Numbered from the stretch's first letter, positions 26,171 through 36,371 are shown. The stretch: DNA of 64,000 bases from an uncultured Pseudomonadales bacterium (GCA_937921865.1 CAKZWF010000031.1:1-64000); one strand, 5' to 3'. Notes: generated from the letters alone by a model not told the origin. A program made the numbers and translations.

Positions 26171-27412
26171 ATGTCTGGTTTTAACAAACGCGTTCAGGAG
26201 CTGAATGCTTTAGCGGCTCGAACCCAGGGTAACGCAGCGATTGCAGTGTTGACGTTGGAAAATGTTGGTCATGTATCGGGTACACGAGGGCTGGCCGCCA
26301 GTGGTGCAGCGTTGGCTGAGTACCATCGGCGACTCAGTGAGTTGTTGCGACCCTCTGATCAGATGCTGGTGTTGTCGGATGATCGGGTCTGTCTGGTGTT
26401 CGATGAGCTGCTTGATGATAACCATGTGCTGCTTGCGGCACTGAAGGTGGAGCGGGCATTCGAAGAACCGTTTGTGCACGAAGGTCAGTCGGTGAAGCTC
26501 GAGGTTCGCGCCGGCCATGTGTATTTCGGCAAACAGGAACAGCTGCGCGGCCTGACGGCGGAAGATCTTTACCGTTTTGCCGAATCAGCCAGAGAACACG
26601 CAGCTCGAAGCAAAGTCGGCTTTGAGATTTCTACAGAGGAAGTCTTTACCAAGATGCAGCGTGACTGGGAAGTCAACGCGGCAATGCAGACCGCGCTTGA
26701 ACAGCACGAGCTGACCCTAGACTATCAGCCAAAGTATCGACTAGCTGACGGGGAACTGGTTGGCGCCGAAGCGATTGTGCGCTGGCGTCGCGGTGGACTG
26801 ATTGTACCGCCCAGCGAATTCCTTCCGGCACTGAGTAGCACTCAGCTGTGGGATCTGACTATTTATTCGATTCGCAGGGTGATCCGGGAAATGATCGAGT
26901 GCTCAATGGAAGTGCCGATTGCGGTAAATGTGGATGCTTCGGTGTTGCTGGATCCCGCTTTTTTCGGCGCTCTGCAGAGCGAGTTGAATATCTGGAATCT
27001 GGACCCTTCGAGGCTTGCGCTGGAAGTCGACCAGGCAAACATGCTTCAGGGTCGTGGCGATCTGATCAACCTGTTGAATGACGTTCGTTCTACTGGCATG
27101 CCGGTTGTCTTTGATAATTTCGGCACAGGTAACGCTTCGCTTGAAGAATTCCGTAATCTGCCGGCTGATGAGATCAAGATTGACCGGTCGTTTGTGACCA
27201 ACGTTGTCGATAACCCTGACGATCAACGCATCACTGAAACCATCATTGAACTCGCGCACCGCTTTTCGAAGACGGTGGTTGCTGATGGTGTCGAAGATGC
27301 TGAAACCTTCAGTTATCTCGCGGCTGCTGGTTGTGATGTCGGCCAGGGTTTCTATTTGAGCGCACCGCTGAACGAAGCGCAGTTCACCCAGCTGCTGGAA
27401 GCTGTCGCCTGA
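26171..27412 (+). CDS. Degenerate GGDEF-EAL protein
   Basis: 413 residues. The N-terminal half looks like a GGDEF domain without its GGDEF motif. The C-terminal EAL domain (about 165-410) keeps YQPKY, EAI (200-202), Asn253, Glu285, Lys336 and Gln392. It has DNFGTG instead of DDFGTG (Asn316) and ADGVED instead of AEGVE (Asp372). Those two positions hold metal or base residues in active phosphodiesterases, so catalysis is doubtful and a cyclic di-GMP receptor or partner role is more likely. It lies just behind the altered HD-GYP gene, probably in the same transcript. Confidence 0.88.
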   Translation: MSGFNKRVQELNALAARTQGNAAIAVLTLENVGHVSGTRGLAASGAALAEYHRRLSELLRPSDQMLVLSDDRVCLVFDELLDDNHVLLAALKVERAFEEPFVHEGQSVKLEVRAGHVYFGKQEQLRGLTAEDLYRFAESAREHAARSKVGFEISTEEVFTKMQRDWEVNAAMQTALEQHELTLDYQPKYRLADGELVGAEAIVRWRRGGLIVPPSEFLPALSSTQLWDLTIYSIRRVIREMIECSMEVPIAVNVDASVLLDPAFFGALQSELNIWNLDPSRLALEVDQANMLQGRGDLINLLNDVRSTGMPVVFDNFGTGNASLEEFRNLPADEIKIDRSFVTNVVDNPDDQRITETIIELAHRFSKTVVADGVEDAETFSYLAAAGCDVGQGFYLSAPLNEAQFTQLLEAVA

Positions 27413-27491
27413 CCGTCACGGTCTGACAACAGCTTTTCCGCTGATCCTGTTGCTGTGGTAGTTTCTTCCCTTAACAGAGAGGGAAGACAAG

Positions 27492-29396
27492 ATGGGCATA
27501 CGCCTGTTGCGGACAGACGCCTTTACCAGGTTGGTGTTGATCGGATGCCTATGGGCCACCTCTACGGCCAACGCAACCGAGTGGTCAAGCTATGGCGGTG
27601 ATCTGAAATCCAGTAAATATTCCAACCTGTCGCAAATCGATGCCGATAATTTTGCTGACCTGAAGATCGCCTGGGTCTGGGAGTCACCTGACAATGCGAT
27701 GGTGCGCTCTGATCGTAAACTGACACCTATCGGCTACAAGATCACTCCGGTGATAGTCGATGGGGTGCTCTACGTCAGTACTTCGCTGGGTCAGGTGGTT
27801 GCCATTGATGCCTCAACCGGCCAACAGATCTGGCAGTTCGACAGTGAATCCTGGAAAGCCGGGCGTCCGACCAATCTCGGCTTCAACCATCGCGGCGTGG
27901 CACTTTGGACTCATGAAGGCGCTAAACGGGTGTTGATGCCAACCAACGATGCGCGGTTGTGGTCACTGGATGCTCGTACCGGTGAACCTGATCCGGCTTT
28001 TGGCGAAAATGGAGTCGTCGATCTGGCGCAGGGATTGGGTCGGGAAATTGATCGCAAAGATTATTCTGTGATTTCCGCTCCGACAGTAGTCAATGACACG
28101 GTGATTGTCGGGTCGTCGATCATGGATGGACCGCGTCGCAAGGAGATGCCACCCGGGCACGTGCGTGGCTTTGACATTCGCAGCGGCGAACAACGCTGGA
28201 TGTTTCACACCATCGCGCAGAAGGGTGAGGCCGGTGTAGAGACGTGGGAGGACAACTCCTGGGCTTATACGGGCAACACCAACGTGTGGACCCTGATGAG
28301 CGCTGATCCTGAAACTGGTTATGTCTATCTACCCATCGGCACGCCGACCAACGATTGGTACGGGGGGCATCGTAAAGGTGACAACCTGTATGCGGAGAGT
28401 CTGGTGTGCATCGACGCTGCGACTGGTGAACGGGTGTGGCATTTTCAGATGGTTCATCATGGACTTTGGGACTACGATCTGCCGGCGGCACCCAATCTGG
28501 TGGATATCGTAGTTGACGGCAAAGCCATCAAAGCAGTCGCCCAGGTATCGAAACAGGGCTATGTGTATGTATTCGACCGGATCAGCGGTGAGCCTGTCTG
28601 GCCGATTGAGGAACAACCTGTGCCCCAAAGCACGGTACCCGGTGAGCGAACATCAGCCACGCAGCCCCATCCAATGCGGCCAGCACCATTTGAGCAACAG
28701 GGCATCTCCGATGACACGCTGATTGACTACACACCGGAATTGCGTAAAGCGGCTCTGGAAATCGTCGCGCAATATGACCACGGCCCGCTGTTCACGCCGC
28801 CGTCATTGCGTGGAACCGTCAACCTTCCGGGTTGGGGTGGTGGCGCTAACTGGACCGGCGCCGCAGTAGATCCCGACACCGGGGTGATCTATATACCGTC
28901 AGTATCGTCACCTATGGTGGTGAAACTGGACAAGGGCAACCCGAAGAAAACCGAGTTCGACTATGTTCGAAGCCGAGCGGTTAATGCCCTGAACGGTCCT
29001 GCCGGACTGCCGCTGGTGAAACCGCCGTACTCCCGGGTGACAGCTATTGATCTGAACACCGGCGATCACCTGTGGATGGTGCCGTTCGGTGATGGGCTGA
29101 GACAGAAGGTGATTGCCGCAGGTGTCAAAGATCCAGGTCCGGTCGGCGGGGTGCGCCCCAGTGGGCCGCTGCTGACTCGGACGCTGCTGATGATCGGGGA
29201 GGGCGGACGGTCCGAAACGCCTCTGCTGCGAGCCTACGATAAGGACACGGGCGCTGTTGTCGGGGAATTGCCGCTGCCGGGTCCGCCTACAGGCACACCC
29301 ATGACTTATGTTCAGGATGGCCGGCAGTTCGTGGTGCTCGCGACTGGATATGCCGACCAGGCCAGATTGGTGGCGGTAGCACTGCCGGCTGAATAG
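27492..29396 (+). CDS. PQQ-dependent dehydrogenase (quinoprotein)
   Basis: 634 residues with an exported N-terminus (LVLIGCLWATSTANA) and an eight-bladed quinoprotein propeller beginning EWSSYGGDLKSSKYSNL, with repeated tryptophan-docking turns (IDASTGQQIWQF, IDAATGERVWHF, FDRISGEPVWPI, IDLNTGDHLWMV). It resembles periplasmic glucose- or alcohol-type PQQ dehydrogenases that feed electrons to the respiratory chain. There is no C-terminal cytochrome CxxCH domain and no N-terminal membrane domain, so it needs a separate acceptor. No PQQ synthesis genes are in the window. A ribosome site (gagggaag) precedes the ATG. Confidence 0.9.
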   Translation: MGIRLLRTDAFTRLVLIGCLWATSTANATEWSSYGGDLKSSKYSNLSQIDADNFADLKIAWVWESPDNAMVRSDRKLTPIGYKITPVIVDGVLYVSTSLGQVVAIDASTGQQIWQFDSESWKAGRPTNLGFNHRGVALWTHEGAKRVLMPTNDARLWSLDARTGEPDPAFGENGVVDLAQGLGREIDRKDYSVISAPTVVNDTVIVGSSIMDGPRRKEMPPGHVRGFDIRSGEQRWMFHTIAQKGEAGVETWEDNSWAYTGNTNVWTLMSADPETGYVYLPIGTPTNDWYGGHRKGDNLYAESLVCIDAATGERVWHFQMVHHGLWDYDLPAAPNLVDIVVDGKAIKAVAQVSKQGYVYVFDRISGEPVWPIEEQPVPQSTVPGERTSATQPHPMRPAPFEQQGISDDTLIDYTPELRKAALEIVAQYDHGPLFTPPSLRGTVNLPGWGGGANWTGAAVDPDTGVIYIPSVSSPMVVKLDKGNPKKTEFDYVRSRAVNALNGPAGLPLVKPPYSRVTAIDLNTGDHLWMVPFGDGLRQKVIAAGVKDPGPVGGVRPSGPLLTRTLLMIGEGGRSETPLLRAYDKDTGAVVGELPLPGPPTGTPMTYVQDGRQFVVLATGYADQARLVAVALPAE

Positions 29397-29423
29397 TCAT
29401 AGACATCCCAGCGGGATCGGCAA

Positions 29424-29603
29424 TCAGTAAGCGCGGCCTTCCAGCGGCCCGATTACGGCCCAGTCGACCAGCGCGCTGACGATTGCGATGACCACTATGA
29501 CGCACATGATGAAACCGATCAGTCGCCAACCGTGAAAGCGCTTTTCCGGCTCTTCGGAGTCTGTTCTGGATTGCTGAAGCTCAGGTAGAGGATCGTTGTT
29601 CAT
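29424..29603 (-). CDS. Small single-pass membrane protein
   Basis: A 59-residue protein beginning MNNDPLPELQQSRTDSEEPE, with a charged cytoplasmic head, KRFHGWRL, then one hydrophobic helix (IGFIMCVIVVIAIVSALVDWAVIG) and a short tail. The stop lies 27 bases from the end of the convergent PQQ dehydrogenase gene. Ribosome site is weak. The charge distribution and clean hydrophobic segment make it look genuine; no family is recognised and no function is proposed. Confidence 0.55.
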   Translation of the reverse strand: MNNDPLPELQQSRTDSEEPEKRFHGWRLIGFIMCVIVVIAIVSALVDWAVIGPLEGRAY

Positions 29604-29644
29604 AGCGGCGATTATAAAGATTTGAAGTGACTGGTGCGCGTTCC

Positions 29645-29673
29645 TTGACGCGCCGAGGAACGATCCAGATAAT
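29645..29673 (+). promoter_or_regulatory. Sigma-70 promoter for tRNA-Arg(ACG)
   Basis: TTGACG (29645-29650) and GATAAT (29668-29673) are separated by 17 bases, with a GC-rich stretch (acgcgcc) at the expected start region, as in stringently controlled stable-RNA promoters. The tRNA begins about 55 bases downstream. Confidence 0.65.
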
Positions 29674-29734
29674 ACGCGCCCTGTTCAGGACCGTCCTTTA
29701 TCCCGGGGTCGAGTCCAGTACAGTAAAGATCAAA

Positions 29735-29812
29735 GCACCCGTAGCTCAGTTGGATTAGAGCACCGGTCTACGAAACCGGGGGTCGTAGGTTCGAATCCTA
29801 CCGGGTGCGCCA
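29735..29812 (+). tRNA. tRNA-Arg (anticodon ACG)
   Basis: A full cloverleaf: acceptor gcacccg/cgggtgc, D-arm gctc/gagc, anticodon arm ccggt-ctACGaa-accgg, T-arm gtagg-ttcgaat-cctac and an encoded CCA end. The ACG anticodon, read as inosine after editing, decodes CGU/CGC/CGA. It is followed by a terminator nine bases on. Confidence 0.97.
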
Positions 29813-29820
29813 AACAAAAC

Positions 29821-29842
29821 GAGGCCCAACGGGCCTCTTTTT
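29821..29842 (+). terminator. Rho-independent terminator of tRNA-Arg(ACG)
   Basis: A seven-pair stem gaggccc/gggcctc with an aac loop, followed by tttttgttt, placed directly after the tRNA. Confidence 0.88.
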
Positions 29843-30047
29843 GTTTGTGGTATCGGGTGTTGTGCCGAGCCTGCCGGTTTGATCAATGGCGCCGGCAATT
29901 GACGACGGGGTCCGCCACAGAGGATCCACGGCGTTAACGCCGTAGAGATCAATCCTACCGGAGTCCTACTCCACACTGTCTCCACATCCCCCGCGTCCGT
30001 GAATCGTATAAACTGGACCGACTGACCCCAGGGAACGCACTCCACCC

Positions 30048-30269
30048 ATGCCATCAGATCTGATTGCCCAAGGTTTTGAACTCATGCTGGTCGGCATGGG
30101 TACTGTCTTCGTGTTTCTGACGGTACTGGTGTTCGCGACCACGGCTATGTCCAGGCTGGTCACCCGCTTTTTCCCGCCTGAAGAAGTGCCTGTGGTGGTA
30201 AAGGGCGTCTCAGCAGAAGAAGTCGCTGCAATCACCGCAGCTATTGCCAGACATCGGCAACGCCATTGA
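30048..30269 (+). CDS. oadG: Oxaloacetate decarboxylase Na+ pump, gamma subunit
   Basis: 73 residues: one membrane helix (LMLVGMGTVFVFLTVLVFATTAMSRLV), a short proline-containing linker and a His-ended tail (ARHRQRH), which in this family binds zinc and links alpha to beta. It is first in the order gamma-alpha-beta, with oadA starting 44 bases on. It acts in the inner membrane as assembly subunit. Confidence 0.88.
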   Translation: MPSDLIAQGFELMLVGMGTVFVFLTVLVFATTAMSRLVTRFFPPEEVPVVVKGVSAEEVAAITAAIARHRQRH

Positions 30270-30312
30270 GCGTAACCCGTTAACCGAAAATGCTTAGAAG
30301 GGATAAAGCACT

Positions 30313-32091
30313 ATGACTGACCCTGGCCGTCTTGGTATCACAGACGTCATTCTGCGCGATGCGCATCAGAGTCTGCTGGCGACACGCATGCGCATTGAAG
30401 ACATGCTGCCGATTGCCGGAAAGCTCGATCAGGTGGGTTTCTGGTCGCTGGAATCCTGGGGTGGGGCGACCTTTGATGCCTGCATCCGCTACCTGGGCGA
30501 AGATCCCTGGGAGCGGATCCGGCTGCTGAAAGCGGCAATGCCCAACACGCCTCAGCAGATGCTGTTTCGCGGTCAGAACATTCTCGGCTATCGCCACTAT
30601 GCAGATGACGTTGTGCATAAATTTGTCGAGCGAGCCGCGGTAAACGGCGTGGATGTGTTCCGCATCTTCGATGCGATGAATGATATGCGTAATCTGCAAA
30701 CTGCAGTTAAGGCAACGCTGGATGTCGGCAAACATGCCCAGGGCACCATTTCCTATACGGTGAGTCCGGTTCATACCATCGAACTGTGGCTGGATCTGGC
30801 GCGCCAGATTGAAGACATGGGCGCTCATTCGATCTGCATCAAAGACATGGCCGGACTGCTGAGGCCGTATACCGCATTTGAACTGGTCACTCGTCTCAAA
30901 CAGACGGTTTCGATTCCCATTCATATGCAGTGCCATGCAACGACGGGTATGTCGACGGCCACCTACTTGAAGGCAATAGAGGCACGGATCGATAACGTCG
31001 ATACTTCTATCAGCTCCATGAGCATGACCTATGGGCATTCGCCAACCGAATCACTGGTGGCAATACTTCAGGGCACCGAGCGGGACACGGCTCTGAATAT
31101 CCACCTGCTCGAAGAGATCGCAGCGTATTTCCGGGAAGTCCGCAAGAAGTACGCTCGCTTCGAAGGCGCCTTGAGAGGGATTGATTCGCGCATTCTGATT
31201 GCCCAGGTGCCTGGCGGTATGCTGACCAACCTGGAAAATCAGCTGCGCGAACAGAATGCCACCGACAAGCTGGATGCGGTGCTCGAAGAAATTCCCAGAG
31301 TCAGGGAAGACCTCGGCATGATTCCGCTGGTGACGCCCACATCGCAGATCGTTGGTTCGCAATCGGTGATCAATGTGTTGATGGGTGAGCGCTATAAGAA
31401 CATCACTAAAGAAACGGCCGGGGTTTTAAAGGGTGAATACGGCGCAACACCCGCGCCGCTGAACGGCGAGCTGCAGGCCCGGGTGCTCAATGGGGCGCAG
31501 GCGATCACCTGTCGTCCGGCTGATCTGATTGAACCGGAACTGGACTCTCTGACTGACGAACTGAACAAGCTCGTGGCAGAGAAGGGCATCACTCTGGCCG
31601 ACGCGCAGATTGACGATGTGTTGACCTATGCGCTGTTCCCTCAGGTTGGGCTGAAGTTTCTCGAAAATCGGGGCGATCCCAGTCAATTTGAGCCCGCACC
31701 GGATCAGATCCCTGAGTTGGCGGCCCCATCATCGGTTCCCGCTGCTGGAGCGCCGGCTGTGTATTCGGTGCGCGTCAACGGTAAAGCCTTCACTGTGGAG
31801 GTGGCTGAGGGCGGGGAACTGGCCAGCGTTGAACCTGCGGCTGGATCTGCAGCACCGGTCTCTGCGTCAACAAGCGGTGGCGAGTCGGTTAAAGCAGCGT
31901 TAGCTGGAAATGTTTTCAAGGTACTCGTCCAGCCCGGTGATCAGGTCAGCGTCGGCCAGACCATCATGGTGGTGGAAGCGATGAAGATGGAGACGGATGT
32001 CAGCGCGCCTCGCGAAGGTACCGTCAGCGCTGTGCACGTCTCCGCCGGTGATGTGGTTGCAGTTGGTGATGCTCTGGTGACATTGGACTGA
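30313..32091 (+). CDS. oadA: Oxaloacetate decarboxylase Na+ pump, alpha subunit
   Basis: 592 residues. The N-terminal carboxyltransferase domain begins [18 protein letters not shown] and contains [16 protein letters not shown] (metal His pair) and the catalytic-lysine segment [10 protein letters not shown] Pro/Ala-rich linker (about 455-500) leads to the biotin-carrier domain with [11 protein letters not shown], whose central Lys is biotinylated. It removes CO2 from oxaloacetate and hands it to biotin, while OadB exports sodium. Complete length, in operon with oadG and oadB. Confidence 0.96.
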   Translation: MTDPGRLGITDVILRDAHQSLLATRMRIEDMLPIAGKLDQVGFWSLESWGGATFDACIRYLGEDPWERIRLLKAAMPNTPQQMLFRGQNILGYRHYADDVVHKFVERAAVNGVDVFRIFDAMNDMRNLQTAVKATLDVGKHAQGTISYTVSPVHTIELWLDLARQIEDMGAHSICIKDMAGLLRPYTAFELVTRLKQTVSIPIHMQCHATTGMSTATYLKAIEARIDNVDTSISSMSMTYGHSPTESLVAILQGTERDTALNIHLLEEIAAYFREVRKKYARFEGALRGIDSRILIAQVPGGMLTNLENQLREQNATDKLDAVLEEIPRVREDLGMIPLVTPTSQIVGSQSVINVLMGERYKNITKETAGVLKGEYGATPAPLNGELQARVLNGAQAITCRPADLIEPELDSLTDELNKLVAEKGITLADAQIDDVLTYALFPQVGLKFLENRGDPSQFEPAPDQIPELAAPSSVPAAGAPAVYSVRVNGKAFTVEVAEGGELASVEPAAGSAAPVSASTSGGESVKAALAGNVFKVLVQPGDQVSVGQTIMVVEAMKMETDVSAPREGTVSAVHVSAGDVVAVGDALVTLD

Positions 32092-32100
32092 TCCGCAGCA

Positions 32101-33234
32101 ATGGACCTCATCAACCAGATCTGGCTCGGCTCCGGCCTCTATCAGCTGTCACTCGGGCAATTCGCAATGATTGTCGTGTGCCTGTTGCTGCTGTATCTGG
32201 CGATCGTCAAAAAATTTGAGCCGCTACTGCTGGTCACCATCGGATTTGGCGGCATTCTCAGCAACATTCCCGGCGTTGAAATTGCCACTGGAGACGGTCT
32301 GCTTCACCTCGTATATATGGTAGGCATTGAAACCGGTGCGTTTCCACTGATCATATTTATGGGTGTAGGTGCGCTGACTGACTTCGGTCCGCTGCTGGCA
32401 AATCCGAAAACGTTGTTTCTGGGTGCGGCGGCCCAGTTTGGAATTTTTGCGACTCTGCTGGGTGCGCTGGCGCTGACCAGTCTGGGTGTGATGGATTTCT
32501 CCGTGCGGGAAGCGGCCGCCATCGGCATCATCGGTGGGGCGGATGGTCCGACTGCAATTTATGTCGCCGGCCAACTGGCGCCCAATCTCCTGGGTGCGAT
32601 TGCGGTAGCCGCTTACTCCTATATGGCTTTGGTGCCGCTTATTCAGCCGCCCATCATGAGAGCGCTGACCACCATCGAAGAGCGCCGAATCGTCATGGTC
32701 CAGCTGCGGGAGGTGTCGAAAACGGAACGAATTCTGTTTCCGCTGTTGCTGCTGCTGCTGGTGGCGCTGCTGTTGCCTTCGGCGGCGCCGCTGCTCGGAA
32801 TGTTCTGCTTCGGCAACCTGATGAAAGAGTGTGGCGTAGTGAATCGACTGTCTGATACTGCTCAGACGTCGCTGATCAACATTGTGACCATATTCCTGGG
32901 TCTGGCCGTTGGTTCAAAACTCAGCGCAGATCAGTTTCTGACCAGCAGCACGCTCGGCATTCTGCTGCTTGGCATCGTGGCTTTTGCGATCGGCACCGCC
33001 AGCGGGGTGCTGATGGCGCGATTGATGAATCTAGTGTCGAAAGATCCAATCAATCCGCTGATTGGTGCTGCGGGGGTTTCTGCTGTGCCGATGGCCGCCA
33101 GAGTGGCCAACAAGGTGGGGCTGGAAGCGAACGATCAGAATTTTCTGCTGATGCATGCGATGGGTCCGAATGTCGCGGGGGTCATTGGTTCTGCGGTAGC
33201 TGCCGGCATTATGATCATGTTTAATTCGCCCTGA
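32101..33234 (+). CDS. oadB: Oxaloacetate decarboxylase Na+ pump, beta subunit
   Basis: 377 residues with about nine to eleven hydrophobic helices. Conserved stretches include [32 protein letters not shown] (Asp in the sodium path) and [10 protein letters not shown], as well as the C-terminal [11 protein letters not shown]-like segment [16 protein letters not shown]. It couples decarboxylation of carboxybiotin to Na+ export across the inner membrane. It begins nine bases after the oadA stop. Confidence 0.96.
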   Translation: MDLINQIWLGSGLYQLSLGQFAMIVVCLLLLYLAIVKKFEPLLLVTIGFGGILSNIPGVEIATGDGLLHLVYMVGIETGAFPLIIFMGVGALTDFGPLLANPKTLFLGAAAQFGIFATLLGALALTSLGVMDFSVREAAAIGIIGGADGPTAIYVAGQLAPNLLGAIAVAAYSYMALVPLIQPPIMRALTTIEERRIVMVQLREVSKTERILFPLLLLLLVALLLPSAAPLLGMFCFGNLMKECGVVNRLSDTAQTSLINIVTIFLGLAVGSKLSADQFLTSSTLGILLLGIVAFAIGTASGVLMARLMNLVSKDPINPLIGAAGVSAVPMAARVANKVGLEANDQNFLLMHAMGPNVAGVIGSAVAAGIMIMFNSP

Positions 33235-33302
33235 ATCTCCATAGAATTTTCGGATTTGCCCGCTAAGCTGTTAAACTTAATTGCTTTTTCGAGGGATGAT
33301 CA

Positions 33303-36245
33303 ATGCGTTTTGGGCTCTGCTGTCTGTTCCTGCTGGCTGCGGGAAATGTTTTTGCAGAGTCTGCGTATTGGGTGTCTGTTGCCAGTTCCAAAGACCTGGG
33401 TGTTGCCGAACGTCTGCAGCACGAGGCGGAAGCGAAACTCCCTCATCCGTTCAGTCTGCAACCCACCGATACCAGCAAAGGCTTCTATTATCGTGTGGTA
33501 ACGGGCCCTTTTGTGACCCAGGCGGAAGCTCAAGGCCTTGTCGATGAGGCAAATCAGCAGGGCTACAAAGGTGCCTGGTTGTTCCCCATAGAACGGCAAA
33601 GCTGGTCTGCACCAGGGCTGCCATCCGATATTCCAGATGAACGCTACACGGTTCCCGAGGCAGAACCCGAAGAGCGTTTGCTGGATCTGCCAACGCCAAT
33701 GCAGACCGAAGAACCGGAGCGGGCGGTGATCGATACGCCACCGCAAGGGTATAAATTGAACAAGCTGCTTCGTGACCAGGCTGGCATCGATTGGCGCAGT
33801 CCTTATCTCCTTGCCAGCAACAGTGATTCGGTGCTCGTAGCTGCCTTGTCTGCGCAAGCGGCCTCTGCTGTCGACTCTGCTTCCGCAACCAACTCGGATA
33901 CCGCTCAGATCGAAGGTGTTGAGGTGGATTTTAAGACTGGCGATCTGCTGACGCTGCAGCAATGGGATCACTCTGTTGCAAACGTCAAAATTGACGGTCG
34001 TCTGGACGAACCGGCCTGGGCTGCGAGCCGAGCGGTGAATCTTCTGAAAGTGGTTGAGCCGGAAACACTGGATGAACCGAAATACGAAACTGATATTCGG
34101 ATGTTTTATACCCTCAAGGGCATCTACATCAGTTTCGATATGGAGCAGCCTCAGGACACCCTGGTGAAGCGGCTATCCTTCCGGGATGAAAGGGAGCTCA
34201 ATAGGGATTATGTTTCTTTCACTCTGGATACCTCGGGACAGGGGCGCTATGCCTACTGGATGAATCTGGCGCTGGGCGATAATCAGATGGATGGTACGGC
34301 GCTGCCGGAACGCCAGTACAGCATCAATTGGGATGGCGCCTGGTATGGCGCCACCACTGAAACCGAGCGCGGCTGGTCGGCCGAGTACTTTGTGCCCTGG
34401 TCACAGATGACCATGCCTAATGCGGAAGGTGTGCGGCGTCTGGGGTTCTATGGATCCCGTCAGGTTGCGCACCTGAATCAGAGATACGCCTGGCCGCCGT
34501 ATCCACGCTCACAGGCAAAATTCATGAGTGTGCTGCAGCCTGTTGAGGTGACTGGCATCAACCCTCGACAGCAGTGGAGCCTGTTCCCCTATATGTCCAG
34601 TACTGTCGATGAGGTGTCTAACGATACCGACTACAAAGCGGGCTTTGATCTGTTCTGGCGGCCCTCTACCAGCCTGCAGCTCACCGCAACTGCCAACCCG
34701 GATTTTGGTACAGTCGAAGCGGACGACGTTGTGGTCAACCTGTCAGCATTCGAAGTGTTCTTCCCGGAAAAGCGGCTGTTTTTCCTGGAGGGACGAGAGA
34801 TCTTCCAGGAAACTCCGAAAGCCAATGTGCGAGGAGGCGGTGGCCCGCCGGTGACGCTGCTGAACACTCGCCGGATCGGATCTGCTCCCGATCTGCCGGA
34901 TGCTGCTGACGACTTTGATTTCACCGATCGGGAATCCGGTCAACTCACCGAGCTCTACGGTGCCGCCAAGGTTACCGGGCAGACCGGACGGTTGCGTTAT
35001 GGGGTGATGACTGCGTTCGAAGAAGACACGGACGTTAGATCCGAGGAAGGTGAAGTTTTCGCGGCAGAAGGGCGCGACTACGGCATCGCCCGGTTTCTCT
35101 ACGAAAACACCTCAGGTGGTGAATACCGCGCGCTCGGCGTGATGTCGACAGCTACCATGAATCCTGAGCGCGACGCTTATACCAATGGAGTCGACTATCA
35201 CCTGCTGTCCCCGACGGGATTGATCAAGGTGGATGGTCAGTTCATGCATTCCTATCGGGATGGCGATGGCAATGGTTTTGGCGGCTTCATGGATGTTGTG
35301 ATCACGCCGCGCACCGGTCTCAAACATGCCCTTGAATTTACCCACTACGAAGACGACCTGCAGATCAACGACCTAGGGTTTCTGCGCCGCAATGATGTGA
35401 CGGGATTCAGCGCGCGCAGTGAATGGGTGGAAAGTGGACTAACGCGTATTCGCGACTTTAAAGTTGAACCCTTTGTTCGTTATGAAGAAAACGGCGACGG
35501 CGAAGCTGTGCGCAGTGGTATAGGTTCAAGCGCCTTATTCACTCTGAACAATCTCAGTAAAGTCGAAGTGTCGGCCATGTACTTTCCGAAACGCTACGAT
35601 GACCGTAATAGCTTCGATAACGGCAGCTACAAGATCCAGGGCAGACCATCATTCAGCGCCGGCTACGAAACCGACACGTCGAAGGTCTTCAGTTATTTTG
35701 CCAACGCGAAATGGGAGCGTGAGACTGGGGATTACGGATATTTTTACGAAGGCTCTGCAGGAGTTTTCTGGCGACCTGTTGATAACCTTGCGTTACAGGC
35801 GTCAACTTTTTATCGGGTTCGCAACGGCTGGTTGCTGCATCAGGAAGATCAGAACATGACCTCCTTTGATACCGAAGAGTGGGGTCCGAAAGTGGAAATG
35901 GATTTTTTCCTCTCTGCGAAACAGCAATTCCGGATGTCATTTCAGTGGATAGGCATCAAAGCATTCGAGGATCGATTTTTCCTGGTTCCAGACGATCCCG
36001 GGAATCTGATCCGTATCGACAAGCCTGATCCGGAAACGGACAGCTTTTCCGTATCGTCGCTGAACTTCCAGGCCCGCTACCGCTGGCAGATTGCACCCTT
36101 GTCTGACCTGTTTATCGTCTATACCAAATTTGCCAGCGACAACGATCTGCCTCTTGATAATTTCAGCGAGATACTCGATCAGGCCTGGAGCAATCCGATT
36201 GCCAACCAGTTGGTAGTTAAACTCCGCTATCGATTGGGCAGCTGA
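33303..36245 (+). CDS. SPOR-domain, CBM9-like and DUF5916 outer-membrane barrel protein
   Basis: 980 residues. A signal peptide (MRFGLCCLFLLAAGNVFA) is followed by a SPOR-like domain at about 20-95 (YWVSVASSK, YYRVVTGPF), a linker, a carbohydrate-binding family-9-like domain starting VKIDGRLDEPAWAA (about 230-390), and a long C-terminal part with DUF5916 features (TANPDFGTVEADDVVVNLS, FFPEKRLFFLEGREIF) and alternating beta strands ending RYRLGS, as in outer-membrane barrels. Family members are found in outer membranes with unknown cargo. The N-terminal SPOR domain, which binds denuded peptidoglycan, is an unusual addition. Confidence 0.85.
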   Translation: MRFGLCCLFLLAAGNVFAESAYWVSVASSKDLGVAERLQHEAEAKLPHPFSLQPTDTSKGFYYRVVTGPFVTQAEAQGLVDEANQQGYKGAWLFPIERQSWSAPGLPSDIPDERYTVPEAEPEERLLDLPTPMQTEEPERAVIDTPPQGYKLNKLLRDQAGIDWRSPYLLASNSDSVLVAALSAQAASAVDSASATNSDTAQIEGVEVDFKTGDLLTLQQWDHSVANVKIDGRLDEPAWAASRAVNLLKVVEPETLDEPKYETDIRMFYTLKGIYISFDMEQPQDTLVKRLSFRDERELNRDYVSFTLDTSGQGRYAYWMNLALGDNQMDGTALPERQYSINWDGAWYGATTETERGWSAEYFVPWSQMTMPNAEGVRRLGFYGSRQVAHLNQRYAWPPYPRSQAKFMSVLQPVEVTGINPRQQWSLFPYMSSTVDEVSNDTDYKAGFDLFWRPSTSLQLTATANPDFGTVEADDVVVNLSAFEVFFPEKRLFFLEGREIFQETPKANVRGGGGPPVTLLNTRRIGSAPDLPDAADDFDFTDRESGQLTELYGAAKVTGQTGRLRYGVMTAFEEDTDVRSEEGEVFAAEGRDYGIARFLYENTSGGEYRALGVMSTATMNPERDAYTNGVDYHLLSPTGLIKVDGQFMHSYRDGDGNGFGGFMDVVITPRTGLKHALEFTHYEDDLQINDLGFLRRNDVTGFSARSEWVESGLTRIRDFKVEPFVRYEENGDGEAVRSGIGSSALFTLNNLSKVEVSAMYFPKRYDDRNSFDNGSYKIQGRPSFSAGYETDTSKVFSYFANAKWERETGDYGYFYEGSAGVFWRPVDNLALQASTFYRVRNGWLLHQEDQNMTSFDTEEWGPKVEMDFFLSAKQQFRMSFQWIGIKAFEDRFFLVPDDPGNLIRIDKPDPETDSFSVSSLNFQARYRWQIAPLSDLFIVYTKFASDNDLPLDNFSEILDQAWSNPIANQLVVKLRYRLGS

Positions 36246-36294
36246 CGACGAGACGGTGGCCAAAGGTCTCGTGGACAGAGATAATCACGCGCAC

Positions 36295-36371
36295 GCCCCG
36301 ATGGCACAAATGGATAGCGCGACCCCCTCCTAAGGGGTAGGTTCCAGGTTCGAGTCCTGGTCGGGGCGCCA
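36295..36371 (+). tRNA. tRNA-Arg (anticodon CCT)
   Basis: A 77-base cloverleaf: acceptor gccccga/tcggggc, anticodon arm acccc-ctCCTaa-ggggt, T-arm ccagg-ttcgagt-cctgg and encoded CCA. It decodes AGG. The gene lies 49 bases behind the outer-membrane protein gene. The region downstream is AT-rich and degraded, as often seen behind tRNA genes used as integration sites. Confidence 0.97.
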
